Assembly: GCA_019419625.1 (NCBI GenBank)
Contig: DXZO01000041.1
Location: 353-13,768 of the forward strand
DNA: 13,416 nt
Source: Collinsella sp.
GTDB taxonomy: Bacteria > Actinomycetota > Coriobacteriia > Coriobacteriales > Coriobacteriaceae
Direction: 5' to 3'
Shown: one piece after another, positions 7,905 to 13,416 of the stretch
How positions within the stretch are numbered: the stretch's first letter is position 1
How the letters are laid out: each line of letters opens with the position of its first letter
The notes under the pieces: model-generated
The model's database searches: none
What the model saw: only the letters and a program-made list of their open reading frames with translations
What the model was told of the DNA's origin: nothing
Made by a program: the position numbers and the translations under genes

Positions 7905-7921
7905 GTTCACTATGGGTGAAC
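7905..7921. promoter_or_regulatory. Perfect palindrome, candidate LysR operator
   Basis: GTTCAC-TATGG-GTGAAC is a perfect 6-bp inverted repeat with a 5-base spacer, and it contains the T-N11-A core (T7907, A7919) typical of LysR-type binding sites. It lies in the divergent gap: 30 bases before the EamA start and just upstream of the TATAAT of the LysR gene, overlapping where its -35 box should be. That position suits autorepression of the regulator and control of the transporter. Confidence 0.65.
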
Positions 7922-7942
7922 TGGCTTTAGAAGAAAAGCGAA

Positions 7943-7948
7943 TATAAT
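7943..7948 (+). promoter_or_regulatory. -10 box of the LysR gene
   Basis: A perfect TATAAT located 45 bases before the GTG start. The -35 position (around 7920-7926) is a poor match and touches the palindrome at 7905-7921, which suggests the promoter is weak or regulator-dependent. Confidence 0.6.
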
Positions 7949-7993
7949 GCATGGATAACATGACAAAAACTCATGTAAAGGTGGAGGGGTGCC

Positions 7994-8851
7994 GTGGAAA
8001 CGAATATTCAAAAGATGCAGGTGCTGCTCGAGACGGTGCGTGCCGGCAGTTTTACGCGCGCCGCCGAGCGGCTGAGCTATTCGCAGTCGGGCGTGAGCCG
8101 CATGGTGGGCGACCTTGAGACCGATTGGGGTTTTAAGGTGCTCGACCGCAGCCGCGAGGGTGTGGTGCTTTCTGCCGATGGGCGGCAGATCATGCCGGCG
8201 GTTGAGGCGCTCTGCGAGGAGTTTGGCCGCCTGCAGCGACACGTGGACGAGATGCGTGGGCTCATGCGCGGCAAGATCTGCATTGGTACGTTTTCGAGTG
8301 TGGCGACCCACGTGCTGCCACCGGTCATTGCGCGTTTTCGCGCCGATCACCCGGACGTCGATTATGAGTTGCTGATGGGCGATTACTCAGAGATTGAACA
8401 ATGGGTGGCGGAGGGGCGCTGCGACCTGGGCTTTATCCCGCGTGAGCCCCGAGAAAACGGCATGGCATCACGGTCTTTAGTGTGTGATGAGCTGATGGCG
8501 GTGGTGCCGACAGATTCGTTGCTTGCCACGGCGGAGTTCGTCTCTCTTACCGATTTGGCAAGAGAGCAGTTTATTCTGCTGGAACGGGGTACCGATGATG
8601 AGATTACGCCGCTATTCCGTCGGGCGGGGCTGGCGGTGCGCTCAAAACTGTCGACTTGGGATGACTATGCGATTATGGCTATGGTCGAGGATGGCCTGGG
8701 CGTGAGCATTCTTCCCGCGCTCATCTTGCGTCGCTGCCAGTTCGATGTTGCTGTGCGTCCGCTCGAAGGGCATCCCCATCGGCAGATCAACGCCATATAT
8801 CGAACGGCCGATGTTTCGCTTGCCGCCGCTCGTTTCCTCGAATACCTCTAA
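7994..8851 (+). CDS. LysR-family transcriptional regulator
   Basis: A 285-residue DNA-binding regulator. The N-terminal winged helix-turn-helix (residues about 8-65) shows the LysR pattern: GSFTRAAERLSYSQSGVSRMVGDLE followed by VLDRSREGVVLSADGR. The remainder (about 90-285) is a periplasmic-binding-protein-like effector domain, including IGTFSSVATHVLPPVIARF and the EDGLGVSILPAL segment common near the end of this domain. Start is GTG at 7994 with GGAGGGG four bases upstream. Length is typical. Divergent from the EamA transporter, which is its most likely target; the effector is unknown. No clear terminator follows, so read-through into the next gene on the same strand is possible, although that gene has its own promoter signals. 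Confidence 0.93.
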   Translation: METNIQKMQVLLETVRAGSFTRAAERLSYSQSGVSRMVGDLETDWGFKVLDRSREGVVLSADGRQIMPAVEALCEEFGRLQRHVDEMRGLMRGKICIGTFSSVATHVLPPVIARFRADHPDVDYELLMGDYSEIEQWVAEGRCDLGFIPREPRENGMASRSLVCDELMAVVPTDSLLATAEFVSLTDLAREQFILLERGTDDEITPLFRRAGLAVRSKLSTWDDYAIMAMVEDGLGVSILPALILRRCQFDVAVRPLEGHPHRQINAIYRTADVSLAAARFLEYL

Positions 8852-8911
8852 ATGCGTGCACGTCGTTATCGCCTTGGGATAAATCTCGAGGTCTTGCTCA
8901 TTTTATTTTTG

Positions 8912-8993
8912 AAATTGAACTTTTAGAAATAGCACGGCGTTATACTGCTGCCTAAATTGAACTCAGGTTCAATTCGTGTTGTATAAATTGAAC
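8912..8993. promoter_or_regulatory. Array of AAATTGAAC boxes, candidate operator of the HTH-transaminase gene
   Basis: AAATTGAAC occurs three times in the same direction (8912-8920, 8954-8962, 8985-8993). A fourth, inverted copy (GTTCAATT, 8967-8974) forms a perfect 8-bp inverted repeat with the second copy around TCAG (8955-8974). Starts of the direct copies are 42 and 31 bases apart, close to whole helical turns (4 and 3), so all face the same side of the DNA. The boxes flank the TATACT at 8941: the first sits at the -35 region, the others in the early transcript region. The neighbouring XRE-type domain encoded just downstream is the obvious candidate binder. Confidence 0.7.
8941..8946 (+). 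promoter_or_regulatory. -10 box of the HTH-transaminase gene
   Basis: TATACT lies 68 bases before the GTG start. The -35 region upstream overlaps the first AAATTGAAC box, whose TTGAAC part resembles TTGACA at slightly long spacing. The site is bracketed by the repeated boxes, as expected for a repressible promoter. Confidence 0.5.
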
Positions 8994-9014
8994 TTTGCCA
9001 GCAAGGAGGTTCTA

Positions 9015-10535
9015 GTGGCCCAAGAGACGTTTAGCGATCGTCTGCGACAGGCTATGTCCGATCGCGACGTTCGCCAGTCGGACGTGATCCGCGCATCGGA
9101 GATGCTCGGCAAAAAACTCGGCAAGAGTCAGATGAGCCAATATGTGAGCGGTAAGACGATTCCGCGGCGCGATGTGGCTGAGCTGCTCGCCCGTATTTTG
9201 GAGGTCGATGTTACCTGGCTGCTTGCCGGCGACGCCGATCAAGGCGAGGCATCATCACCCCGCAACGATTCCAAGCCCGAACCCCATCCCTCAGCTCAAA
9301 TTGCAAGGAGCACCACCATGCGTACTTTTTCTAAATCCACCAAACTCGACAACGTCCTGTATGACGTGCGCGGTCCCGTCGTCGACGAGGCCGCCCGTAT
9401 GGAGGACGAGGGAGAGCGCATTCTCAAGCTCAACATCGGCAACCCGGCGCCCTTCGGTTTCCGCACGCCCGATGAGGTCATTAAGGACATGCGCCAGCAG
9501 CTGCCCGACTGCGAAGGCTATTCCAACTCGCGTGGCCTGTTCTCCGCGCGCAAGGCGATCATGCAGTATTCGCAGATCAAGGGCCTGCCCAACGTTCAGA
9601 TGGAGCATATCTACACGGGCAACGGCGTGTCCGAGCTCATTCAGCTTTCGATGAACGCGCTGCTCGACAATGGCGACGAGATTCTGATCCCCAGCCCCGA
9701 CTATCCGCTCTGGACGGCGTGCGCAACCCTTGCCGGCGGTCATCCTGTGCACTATCTGTGCGATGAGCAGGCGGATTGGTATCCCGACTTGGAGGATATG
9801 GAGTCCAAGATCACGAGCGCGACCAAAGCCCTCGTTATCATCAACCCCAACAACCCCACGGGCTCGGTCTACCCGCGCGAGGTACTCGAGGGCATCGTCG
9901 AGGTTGCACGCAGGCATCAGCTGATGATCTTTGCCGATGAGATCTACGACCGCCTGTGCATGGACGGTTACGAGCACGTCTCGATTGCCTCGCTCGCTCC
10001 TGATCTGCCCTGCGTCACCTTTAGCGGCCTTTCCAAGTCGCACATGATCGCGGGCTATCGTATCGGCTGGATGGTGCTTTCGGGTAACCAGCGCTGCATG
10101 AGCGACTTCATCATGGGCATTAACATGCTCTCCAACATGCGCCTGTGCTCCAACGTGCCGGCTCAGTCGATCGTTCAGACGGCACTCGGTGGTCATCAGT
10201 CCGTTAACGACTACATCCGTCCCGGCGGCCGCGTCTACGAGCAGCGCAACTTTGTGTATGAGGCGCTCAACAAGATTGACGGCATCTCGGTGGTTAAGCC
10301 GCGTGCGGCGTTCTACATCTTCCCCAAGATGGATGTGAAGAAGTTCAACATCACCGATGACGAGCAGTTTGCCCTCGACCTGCTGCACGAGAAGAAGATC
10401 CTGATCACGCGCGGCGGCGGCTTTAACTGGGCCGAGCCCGATCACTTCCGCATCGTGTACCTGCCGCGCATGGAAGTACTCAAAGAGTCCCTCGAAGACC
10501 TCGCCGACTTCTTCGATCATTACCGCCAGAGCTAG
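9015..10535 (+). CDS. alaA: Fusion of XRE-type HTH domain to AlaA-like alanine transaminase
   Basis: A 506-residue protein in two parts. Residues about 8-70 are a lambda-repressor-like HTH (SQMSQYVSGKTIPRRDVAELLARIL). Residues 76-101 are a Pro/Ser-rich linker. Residues 102-506 are a complete 405-residue fold-type I PLP aminotransferase very like E. coli AlaA, which interconverts pyruvate plus glutamate with alanine plus 2-oxoglutarate. Visible: KLNIGNPAPFGF, PSPDYPLWTA, INPNNPTGSVY (Asn280), ADEIYD (Asp308, Tyr311), SGLSKS with PLP Lys341 (Lys240 in AlaA numbering) and FRIVYLPR with substrate-carboxylate Arg479. Start: GTG at 9015 with AAGGAGG five bases upstream; the frame is open to 8976, but that start lies in the operator array. 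The joint has its own AAGGAG and ATG (9318), so a stand-alone enzyme may also be made. The gene symbol refers to the enzyme part. Confidence 0.9.
   Translation: MAQETFSDRLRQAMSDRDVRQSDVIRASEMLGKKLGKSQMSQYVSGKTIPRRDVAELLARILEVDVTWLLAGDADQGEASSPRNDSKPEPHPSAQIARSTTMRTFSKSTKLDNVLYDVRGPVVDEAARMEDEGERILKLNIGNPAPFGFRTPDEVIKDMRQQLPDCEGYSNSRGLFSARKAIMQYSQIKGLPNVQMEHIYTGNGVSELIQLSMNALLDNGDEILIPSPDYPLWTACATLAGGHPVHYLCDEQADWYPDLEDMESKITSATKALVIINPNNPTGSVYPREVLEGIVEVARRHQLMIFADEIYDRLCMDGYEHVSIASLAPDLPCVTFSGLSKSHMIAGYRIGWMVLSGNQRCMSDFIMGINMLSNMRLCSNVPAQSIVQTALGGHQSVNDYIRPGGRVYEQRNFVYEALNKIDGISVVKPRAAFYIFPKMDVKKFNITDDEQFALDLLHEKKILITRGGGFNWAEPDHFRIVYLPRMEVLKESLEDLADFFDHYRQS
9305..9320 (+). promoter_or_regulatory. 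Internal Shine-Dalgarno and ATG at the fusion joint
   Basis: AAGGAG (9305-9310), a 7-base spacer and ATG (9318-9320) sit in frame inside the fusion gene, exactly where AlaA-family proteins begin (MRTFSKSTKLDNV). This is as good as the start signals of independent genes in the window, so internal initiation giving a 405-residue transaminase without the HTH domain is plausible. Confidence 0.7.
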
Positions 10536-10560
10536 TGGGATAGAAGCTCCGCACTATGAG

Positions 10561-10598
10561 AAGCTCCCTGCAGTTATTTTTCTGCAGGGAGCTTTCTT
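10561..10598 (+). terminator. Terminator after the HTH-transaminase gene
   Basis: A 13-bp perfect stem (10561-10573 with 10582-10594) with loop TTATTTTT, followed on the plus strand by TCTTG. It lies in the gap between two convergent genes and may also act on the minus-strand deformylase, although no T run follows in that direction. Confidence 0.75.
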
Positions 10599-10610
10599 GA
10601 ATCGGCGGAA

Positions 10611-11021
10611 CTATATAACGATTCCGCAACAGTGGTCGATTTCGTGTTGGATGATCTCGGCGGTGTAGCCCGAGAAGTTTTTGATGCGGTGGACGAAGTT
10701 CTCGTCCAGATACTCAACCTTAATGCGGCGATAGCGGGTACAGGGACGCTCGCCGATCAGCGAGAGGCATCCTTCGCTCGTCTGGTAGGCATTGACCTGC
10801 TCAAGAATCTGCGGGTTGTACATAAGCAGCGACTTGCTGCCGTCCTTTACGCAGATGATGCGTTTGCGCACGCCAATCATATTGGCGGCGAGCCCCACGC
10901 ACTCGTGCTCATGCTCATGGAGCGTATCCAGGAGGTCCTGCCCGGTCGCGGCATCGTCGGGTCCCGCGTCTTCGGAAGGCAGGCGCAAAAAGAACTCGGA
11001 TTTCATGATGGGCTTAATCAT
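10611..11021 (-). CDS. Short peptide deformylase, metal site intact
   Basis: A 136-residue member of the peptide deformylase superfamily, expected to be a metal-dependent cytosolic hydrolase acting on N-formylmethionyl ends. Visible motifs: VGLAANMIG (residues 42-50), in which the usual Gln of GLAAxQ is Met48; EGCLS (83-87) with ligand Cys85; and QHEIDH (125-130) with ligands His126 and His130 and catalytic Glu127. It is shorter than housekeeping deformylases (about 165-200 residues). A Met in this motif is, from memory, a feature of a short deformylase subfamily, so it need not mean loss of activity. Start: ATG at 11021 with GAGGAG six bases upstream; the frame stays open to 11351, but that extension is not family-like. 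Divergent from the MFS gene; paralogue of the protein at 2980-3399. Confidence 0.9.
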   Translation of the reverse strand: MIKPIMKSEFFLRLPSEDAGPDDAATGQDLLDTLHEHEHECVGLAANMIGVRKRIICVKDGSKSLLMYNPQILEQVNAYQTSEGCLSLIGERPCTRYRRIKVEYLDENFVHRIKNFSGYTAEIIQHEIDHCCGIVI

Positions 11022-11120
11022 GGAGGACTCCTCATGTCTCATGCTTTCGTGGACTTTCAATAATAGCGCGGAAGGAAAGCTGCGCGTTCGCGTTACAATC
11101 TTTCGACGTTGGACCATGTT

Positions 11121-11148
11121 GCCAGACTCGTCGCGTGCGGCGTCTGGC
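11121..11148 (+). other. Hairpin in the leader of the MFS gene
   Basis: GCCAGAC (11121-11127) and GTCTGGC (11142-11148) form a perfect 7-bp stem with a 14-base loop, about 80 bases before the MFS start, in a 204-bp divergent gap. A possible -10 (TACAAT, 11094-11099) lies upstream, which would put the hairpin in the transcript. There is no T run, so it is not a terminator. A regulatory role is only possible. Confidence 0.3.
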
Positions 11149-11225
11149 GTAAGTCTAGGGCTCATCCTCGCCCTGGACTGTTCCTCTGGGGCGATACGAC
11201 TGTCGTTCCAAGAGGAAGGAAATGC

Positions 11226-12641
11226 ATGGGGAGCAAATCTCAGCAACAAGTTCAAGTAGCGCCATCGGCCACTTCGGCGTTTCTCGCCGTAATGTATATC
11301 GCGGCCTTTGTTGCCGCGTTTAACGAGAACATCATTAACGTGGCGTTGCACGACATCATGGCGGCCTTTTCGGTGAGTGCCACCACGGCGCAGTGGCTTG
11401 TTTCGGGCTACATGATCGTGACGTCGATCTTTACGGCCATCATGGCCTTTCTTTCCGGTCGTTTCTCGACGCGCAGGCTGCTGTTTTTCGCATGCGGATG
11501 CATGGTCGCCGGAGAAGTCCTGTGCCTGGTCGCCCCAACGTTTACCGTCTTGCTGCCAAGTCGCATTTTGCAGGCTGCGGGATCGGGCATCTTGTTTCCG
11601 CTCATGATGAATGTGGTGCTGTCTTGCGCCCCGCGTGAGAAGCTCGGTCTGTACCTGAGTCTGGGCGGTGCCTGCATTACGCTAGGGCCGGCGTTTGGAC
11701 CTGTGATCAGCGGTCTTATGTGCACGTTGTTTGGCTGGAGAGCGGTGTTCGTAGTGCCGTTGGTGGGCGGCATTGCGGTCGCTGCGGCGGGCGTAAAGCT
11801 TGTTCAGAATGTCGGAGAGCGCTCGAACACTACGCTTGATATCCTGTCGGTTGTTTTGCTCGCCGCCGGCATTACGGCGTTTGTGTATTCCGTAGGCGAG
11901 TTCTCGACCAATGTGATGGCCGGTATCGCGACGCTTTTCGCCGCTGTTGTGGTGCTCGGCCTGTTTGCGGTTCGTCAGCTCAAGCTCAAGCATCCGGTGC
12001 TTAACGTGCGTCCCATGGCGAGCGTTCGTTTTTGGCCTGCATGCCTGCTTGTGGTGGTGTCGATGATGACGACGTTCTCGATGAGCGTTTTGTTGCCGCT
12101 CTATTTTGAGGGCGCATACGGCATGACCGCACTTGTCGCGGGTTTGCTCATTTTGCCGGCGATCGCCTGCAACGCCGTGACCTCGATTGTGGGCGGACGC
12201 GTGATGGATGCCCGTGGTGCGTGGCCGCTGCTGCCGGTCGGCTTTGCCCTGATCGCTGTGGGGCAGACGGCAATCTCGATGACCGCGGCAAGCATGAACA
12301 TCGGCGTTGTCGTGCTGCTGACCGTTGTGGTGTATGCCGGCGTCGGTTTGGCACTGAGCCCCTCGCAGACCGCCGGTTTGGAGACGCTTCCCGCCGCTGA
12401 GCATCCTCACGGAACGGCATTGCTTAACACGTGGAACATGATTGCCGCGTCGTTTGGTCCGTCGCTGTTTATCGGCCTGCTTTCGAGTTCTGCGGTGGCT
12501 GCTGGCGCCGCAGGCGTTGCGTCGGACGTTGCCCAGGCGATAGGATTTGCAGCCGCCGTGCGCGTAGCGGCCGTGATTGCCGTTGTCGGGTTCGCGGTGT
12601 CGCTGGTGTACGCTCGCCGCGAGTCGCACATGTCGCATTAA
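11226..12641 (+). CDS. MFS exporter, DHA2 (14-helix EmrB/QacA-like) family
   Basis: A 471-residue integral membrane protein with about fourteen hydrophobic segments, expected to export drugs or other small molecules in exchange for protons. DHA2-type features are visible: INVALHDIMAAFSVSATTAQWLVSGYMI at helices 1-2 (residues 37-64), a motif A remnant GRFSTRR (78-84), motif B RILQAAGSGILFP (113-125), antiporter motif C LGPAFGPVISG (153-163) and WRAVFVV (171-177). Start: ATG at 11226 with GGAAGG about six bases upstream; the frame is open to 11109, but the extension has no membrane or family character. No membrane-fusion partner adjoins it, fitting a Gram-positive exporter. Divergent from the short deformylase, and followed 152 bp later on the same strand by a MarR-like gene that could regulate it. 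Substrate unknown. Confidence 0.9.
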   Translation: MGSKSQQQVQVAPSATSAFLAVMYIAAFVAAFNENIINVALHDIMAAFSVSATTAQWLVSGYMIVTSIFTAIMAFLSGRFSTRRLLFFACGCMVAGEVLCLVAPTFTVLLPSRILQAAGSGILFPLMMNVVLSCAPREKLGLYLSLGGACITLGPAFGPVISGLMCTLFGWRAVFVVPLVGGIAVAAAGVKLVQNVGERSNTTLDILSVVLLAAGITAFVYSVGEFSTNVMAGIATLFAAVVVLGLFAVRQLKLKHPVLNVRPMASVRFWPACLLVVVSMMTTFSMSVLLPLYFEGAYGMTALVAGLLILPAIACNAVTSIVGGRVMDARGAWPLLPVGFALIAVGQTAISMTAASMNIGVVVLLTVVVYAGVGLALSPSQTAGLETLPAAEHPHGTALLNTWNMIAASFGPSLFIGLLSSSAVAAGAAGVASDVAQAIGFAAAVRVAAVIAVVGFAVSLVYARRESHMSH

Positions 12642-12719
12642 TGTGTGCACATAGATTCTGCAGCTAGATTGGATGGCGACACCATAAACTAATGGACGTT
12701 TTGCCGAGAGGCATGAATG

Positions 12720-12725
12720 TATAAA
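12720..12725 (+). promoter_or_regulatory. Possible -10 box of the MarR-like gene
   Basis: TATAAA lies 68 bases before the start codon and immediately upstream of three small hairpins. No consensus -35 is seen at 17 bases; TTGCCG at 12701 is only 13 bases upstream. The assignment is therefore weak. Confidence 0.3.
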
Positions 12726-12779
12726 GCGCAAAGAGTGCGCGACGGGCCCCGCGAATGGGGCGATGATGCCCGAGAGGGC
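12726..12779 (+). other. Leader with three consecutive perfect hairpins
   Basis: Within 54 bases there are three perfect stem-loops: GCGCA-AAGAG-TGCGC (12726-12740), GCCCC-GCGAAT-GGGGC (12746-12761) and GCCC-GAGA-GGGC (12768-12779, with a GNRA-type tetraloop). The last ends five bases before the AAGGAG of the MarR-like gene. None is followed by a T run, so they are not terminators; they could form a structured 5' leader that affects translation. If the -10 at 12720 is real, the first would instead overlap the transcription start and could be an operator. Confidence 0.5.
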
Positions 12780-12793
12780 CAAGAAGGAGTCTC

Positions 12794-13416
12794 ATGTCTG
12801 AGAACGAAGAGATCATGAACGAGACCGAGAACGAGACCATGGCTGCCGAGGTCGAGGCAGTCGAGACCGTGGAGACCGAAGCTGCCGAGGTTGAGGCTGC
12901 TGACGAGGTTTCCGCCGAGGAGGCCGAGGTTGTCGAGGCCGCCGCTGATTACGATGACGAAGAGCTGATGGACAAGATGCAGAAGGCCGCCCGCCTGCTG
13001 CGCAGCCGTCGCTTTGCTATTTCCAAGGAGGAGGAGGCCAAGGCCGAGCGCATGGCGAACATCGAGCGCGCCATCAAGCTTCTTGACCTCAAGCCCAAGA
13101 TGGAGCAGAAGGAAATGTCCGACCTGCTGGGCATGCGCCTTCGTGAGCTCGATGGCCTGATGGCCGAGGCCGAGGCTGCCGATCTGGTCGGCCGCATCGA
13201 CGACGCCGAGGGCGATATGCGCAAGATCGTTGTCTTCGCTGCCGAGGATGCCGCTGAGGGCCTGGTCGAGCTTGCCAACAAGAAGGAGAAGCTCCTGCCC
13301 GAGCTTTCTTACGAGGAGGCTACCGAGCTGATGGCCGCTCTCGATAAGGTTATCGCTCCGCTCGTCGCCATGGGCCTGGACGAGGACCGCGGTCCTCGTC
13401 CAGGCCCATGGCGACG
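12794..13416 (+). CDS. MarR-like winged-helix protein with acidic N-terminus, 3' end missing
   Basis: The ATG at 12794 has AAGGAG four bases upstream. Residues 1-58 are strongly acidic and Ala/Val/Glu-rich low-complexity sequence without hydrophobic segments. Residues about 88-195 resemble the MarR winged-helix core: an opening helix (ERAIKLLDLKPK), helix-turn-helix-like EMSDLLGMRLRELDGLMAEAEAADLVGRI, a wing (DDAEGDMRKIVVFA), then EDAAEGLVEL and a long final helix region SYEEATELMAALDKVIAPLVAMG. Reliable coding ends at about residue 198 (base 13389). After that the sequence is an exact mirror of the preceding 27 bases, so the last translated residues (RGPRPGPW) are probably not real. The acidic extension is unusual for MarR proteins. 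The DNA-binding role is inferred from pattern alone; the ligand is unknown. A link to the MFS exporter upstream is possible but unproven. Confidence 0.65.
   Translation, partial: MSENEEIMNETENETMAAEVEAVETVETEAAEVEAADEVSAEEAEVVEAAADYDDEELMDKMQKAARLLRSRRFAISKEEEAKAERMANIERAIKLLDLKPKMEQKEMSDLLGMRLRELDGLMAEAEAADLVGRIDDAEGDMRKIVVFAAEDAAEGLVELANKKEKLLPELSYEEATELMAALDKVIAPLVAMGLDEDRGPRPGPWR
13363..13416. repeat. Perfect 54-bp palindrome with no spacer at the window edge
   Basis: Bases 13363-13389 are followed directly by their exact reverse complement, 13390-13416, which ends at the last base of the window. The left arm is normal coding sequence of the MarR-like gene. A long, perfect, spacer-free palindrome made from coding sequence and stopping at a sequence end is the usual look of a fold-back assembly or amplification artefact. 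Confidence 0.9.

Noticed and set aside
8976..9014. Upstream GTG start extending the HTH-transaminase by 13 residues
   Set aside because: It has no ribosome binding site and would place the fourth AAATTGAAC box inside the coding region, whereas GTG at 9015 has AAGGAGG at ideal spacing.
9291..10520. 409-residue minus-strand reading frame opposite the transaminase
   Set aside because: No recognisable motifs. The plus strand carries the full set of AlaA catalytic residues.
11116..11259. 47-codon small upstream frame overlapping the MFS start, possible leader peptide
   Set aside because: No good Shine-Dalgarno before its ATG and no codon bias or motif (for example a run of one amino acid) that would suggest attenuation.
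12694..12705. TGGACGTTTTGC shared (on the other strand) with the surface protein leader near 1350-1361
   Set aside because: A 12-base match between two sites in a 13-kb window is expected by chance several times over, and its placement relative to start codons differs.
13390..13416. Extra residues of the MarR-like protein after base 13389
   Set aside because: They are the translation of the mirrored arm of the terminal palindrome and are most likely an artefact.

Overview
The window is GC-rich, densely coding bacterial DNA with strong AGGAGG-type ribosome binding sites and factor-independent terminators. The gene content (a cytosolic bile salt hydrolase-type enzyme, short peptide-deformylase-like proteins, a Kup potassium transporter, an AlaA-type transaminase) suggests a gut-dwelling Gram-positive actinobacterium. 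Collinsella or a close Coriobacteriia relative is my best guess, but this is inferred from gene content and style, not from a marker gene. Both ends look like cut contig ends: the first gene runs off the left edge, and the right edge is a perfect fold-back palindrome inside a gene.

Layout. 1-1265 (-): exported protein of about 24-residue beta-solenoid-like repeats, 3' end missing. 1473-2786 (-): NCS2/AzgA-type purine permease with its own terminator. 2980-3399 (+): short peptide-deformylase-like protein whose catalytic Glu is replaced by Met. 3531-4496 (+): choloylglycine hydrolase family enzyme (bile salt hydrolase). 4578-6806 (-): Kup potassium transporter. 6964-7875 (-): EamA/DMT exporter, divergent from 7994-8851 (+), a LysR regulator, with a perfect palindromic operator candidate between them. 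9015-10535 (+): a fusion of an XRE-type helix-turn-helix domain to a complete AlaA-like alanine transaminase, preceded by an array of AAATTGAAC boxes. 10611-11021 (-): second short peptide deformylase with an intact metal site. 11226-12641 (+): 14-helix-type MFS (DHA2) exporter. 12794-end (+): MarR-like winged-helix protein with a long acidic N-terminus, after a leader with three small perfect hairpins.

How they fit together. Most genes are single transcription units with their own signals, so this is a run of small housekeeping and host-adaptation genes and not one operon. The most distinctive part is 7876-10535. It holds a LysR/EamA divergent pair followed by a regulator-enzyme fusion that has helically phased operator-like boxes upstream and a consensus Shine-Dalgarno plus ATG exactly at the fusion joint, suggesting two products from one gene. 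The second notable theme is two deformylase paralogues with complementary active-site changes: one keeps the motif-1 Gln but lacks the catalytic Glu, the other keeps the Glu but has Met in place of the Gln.
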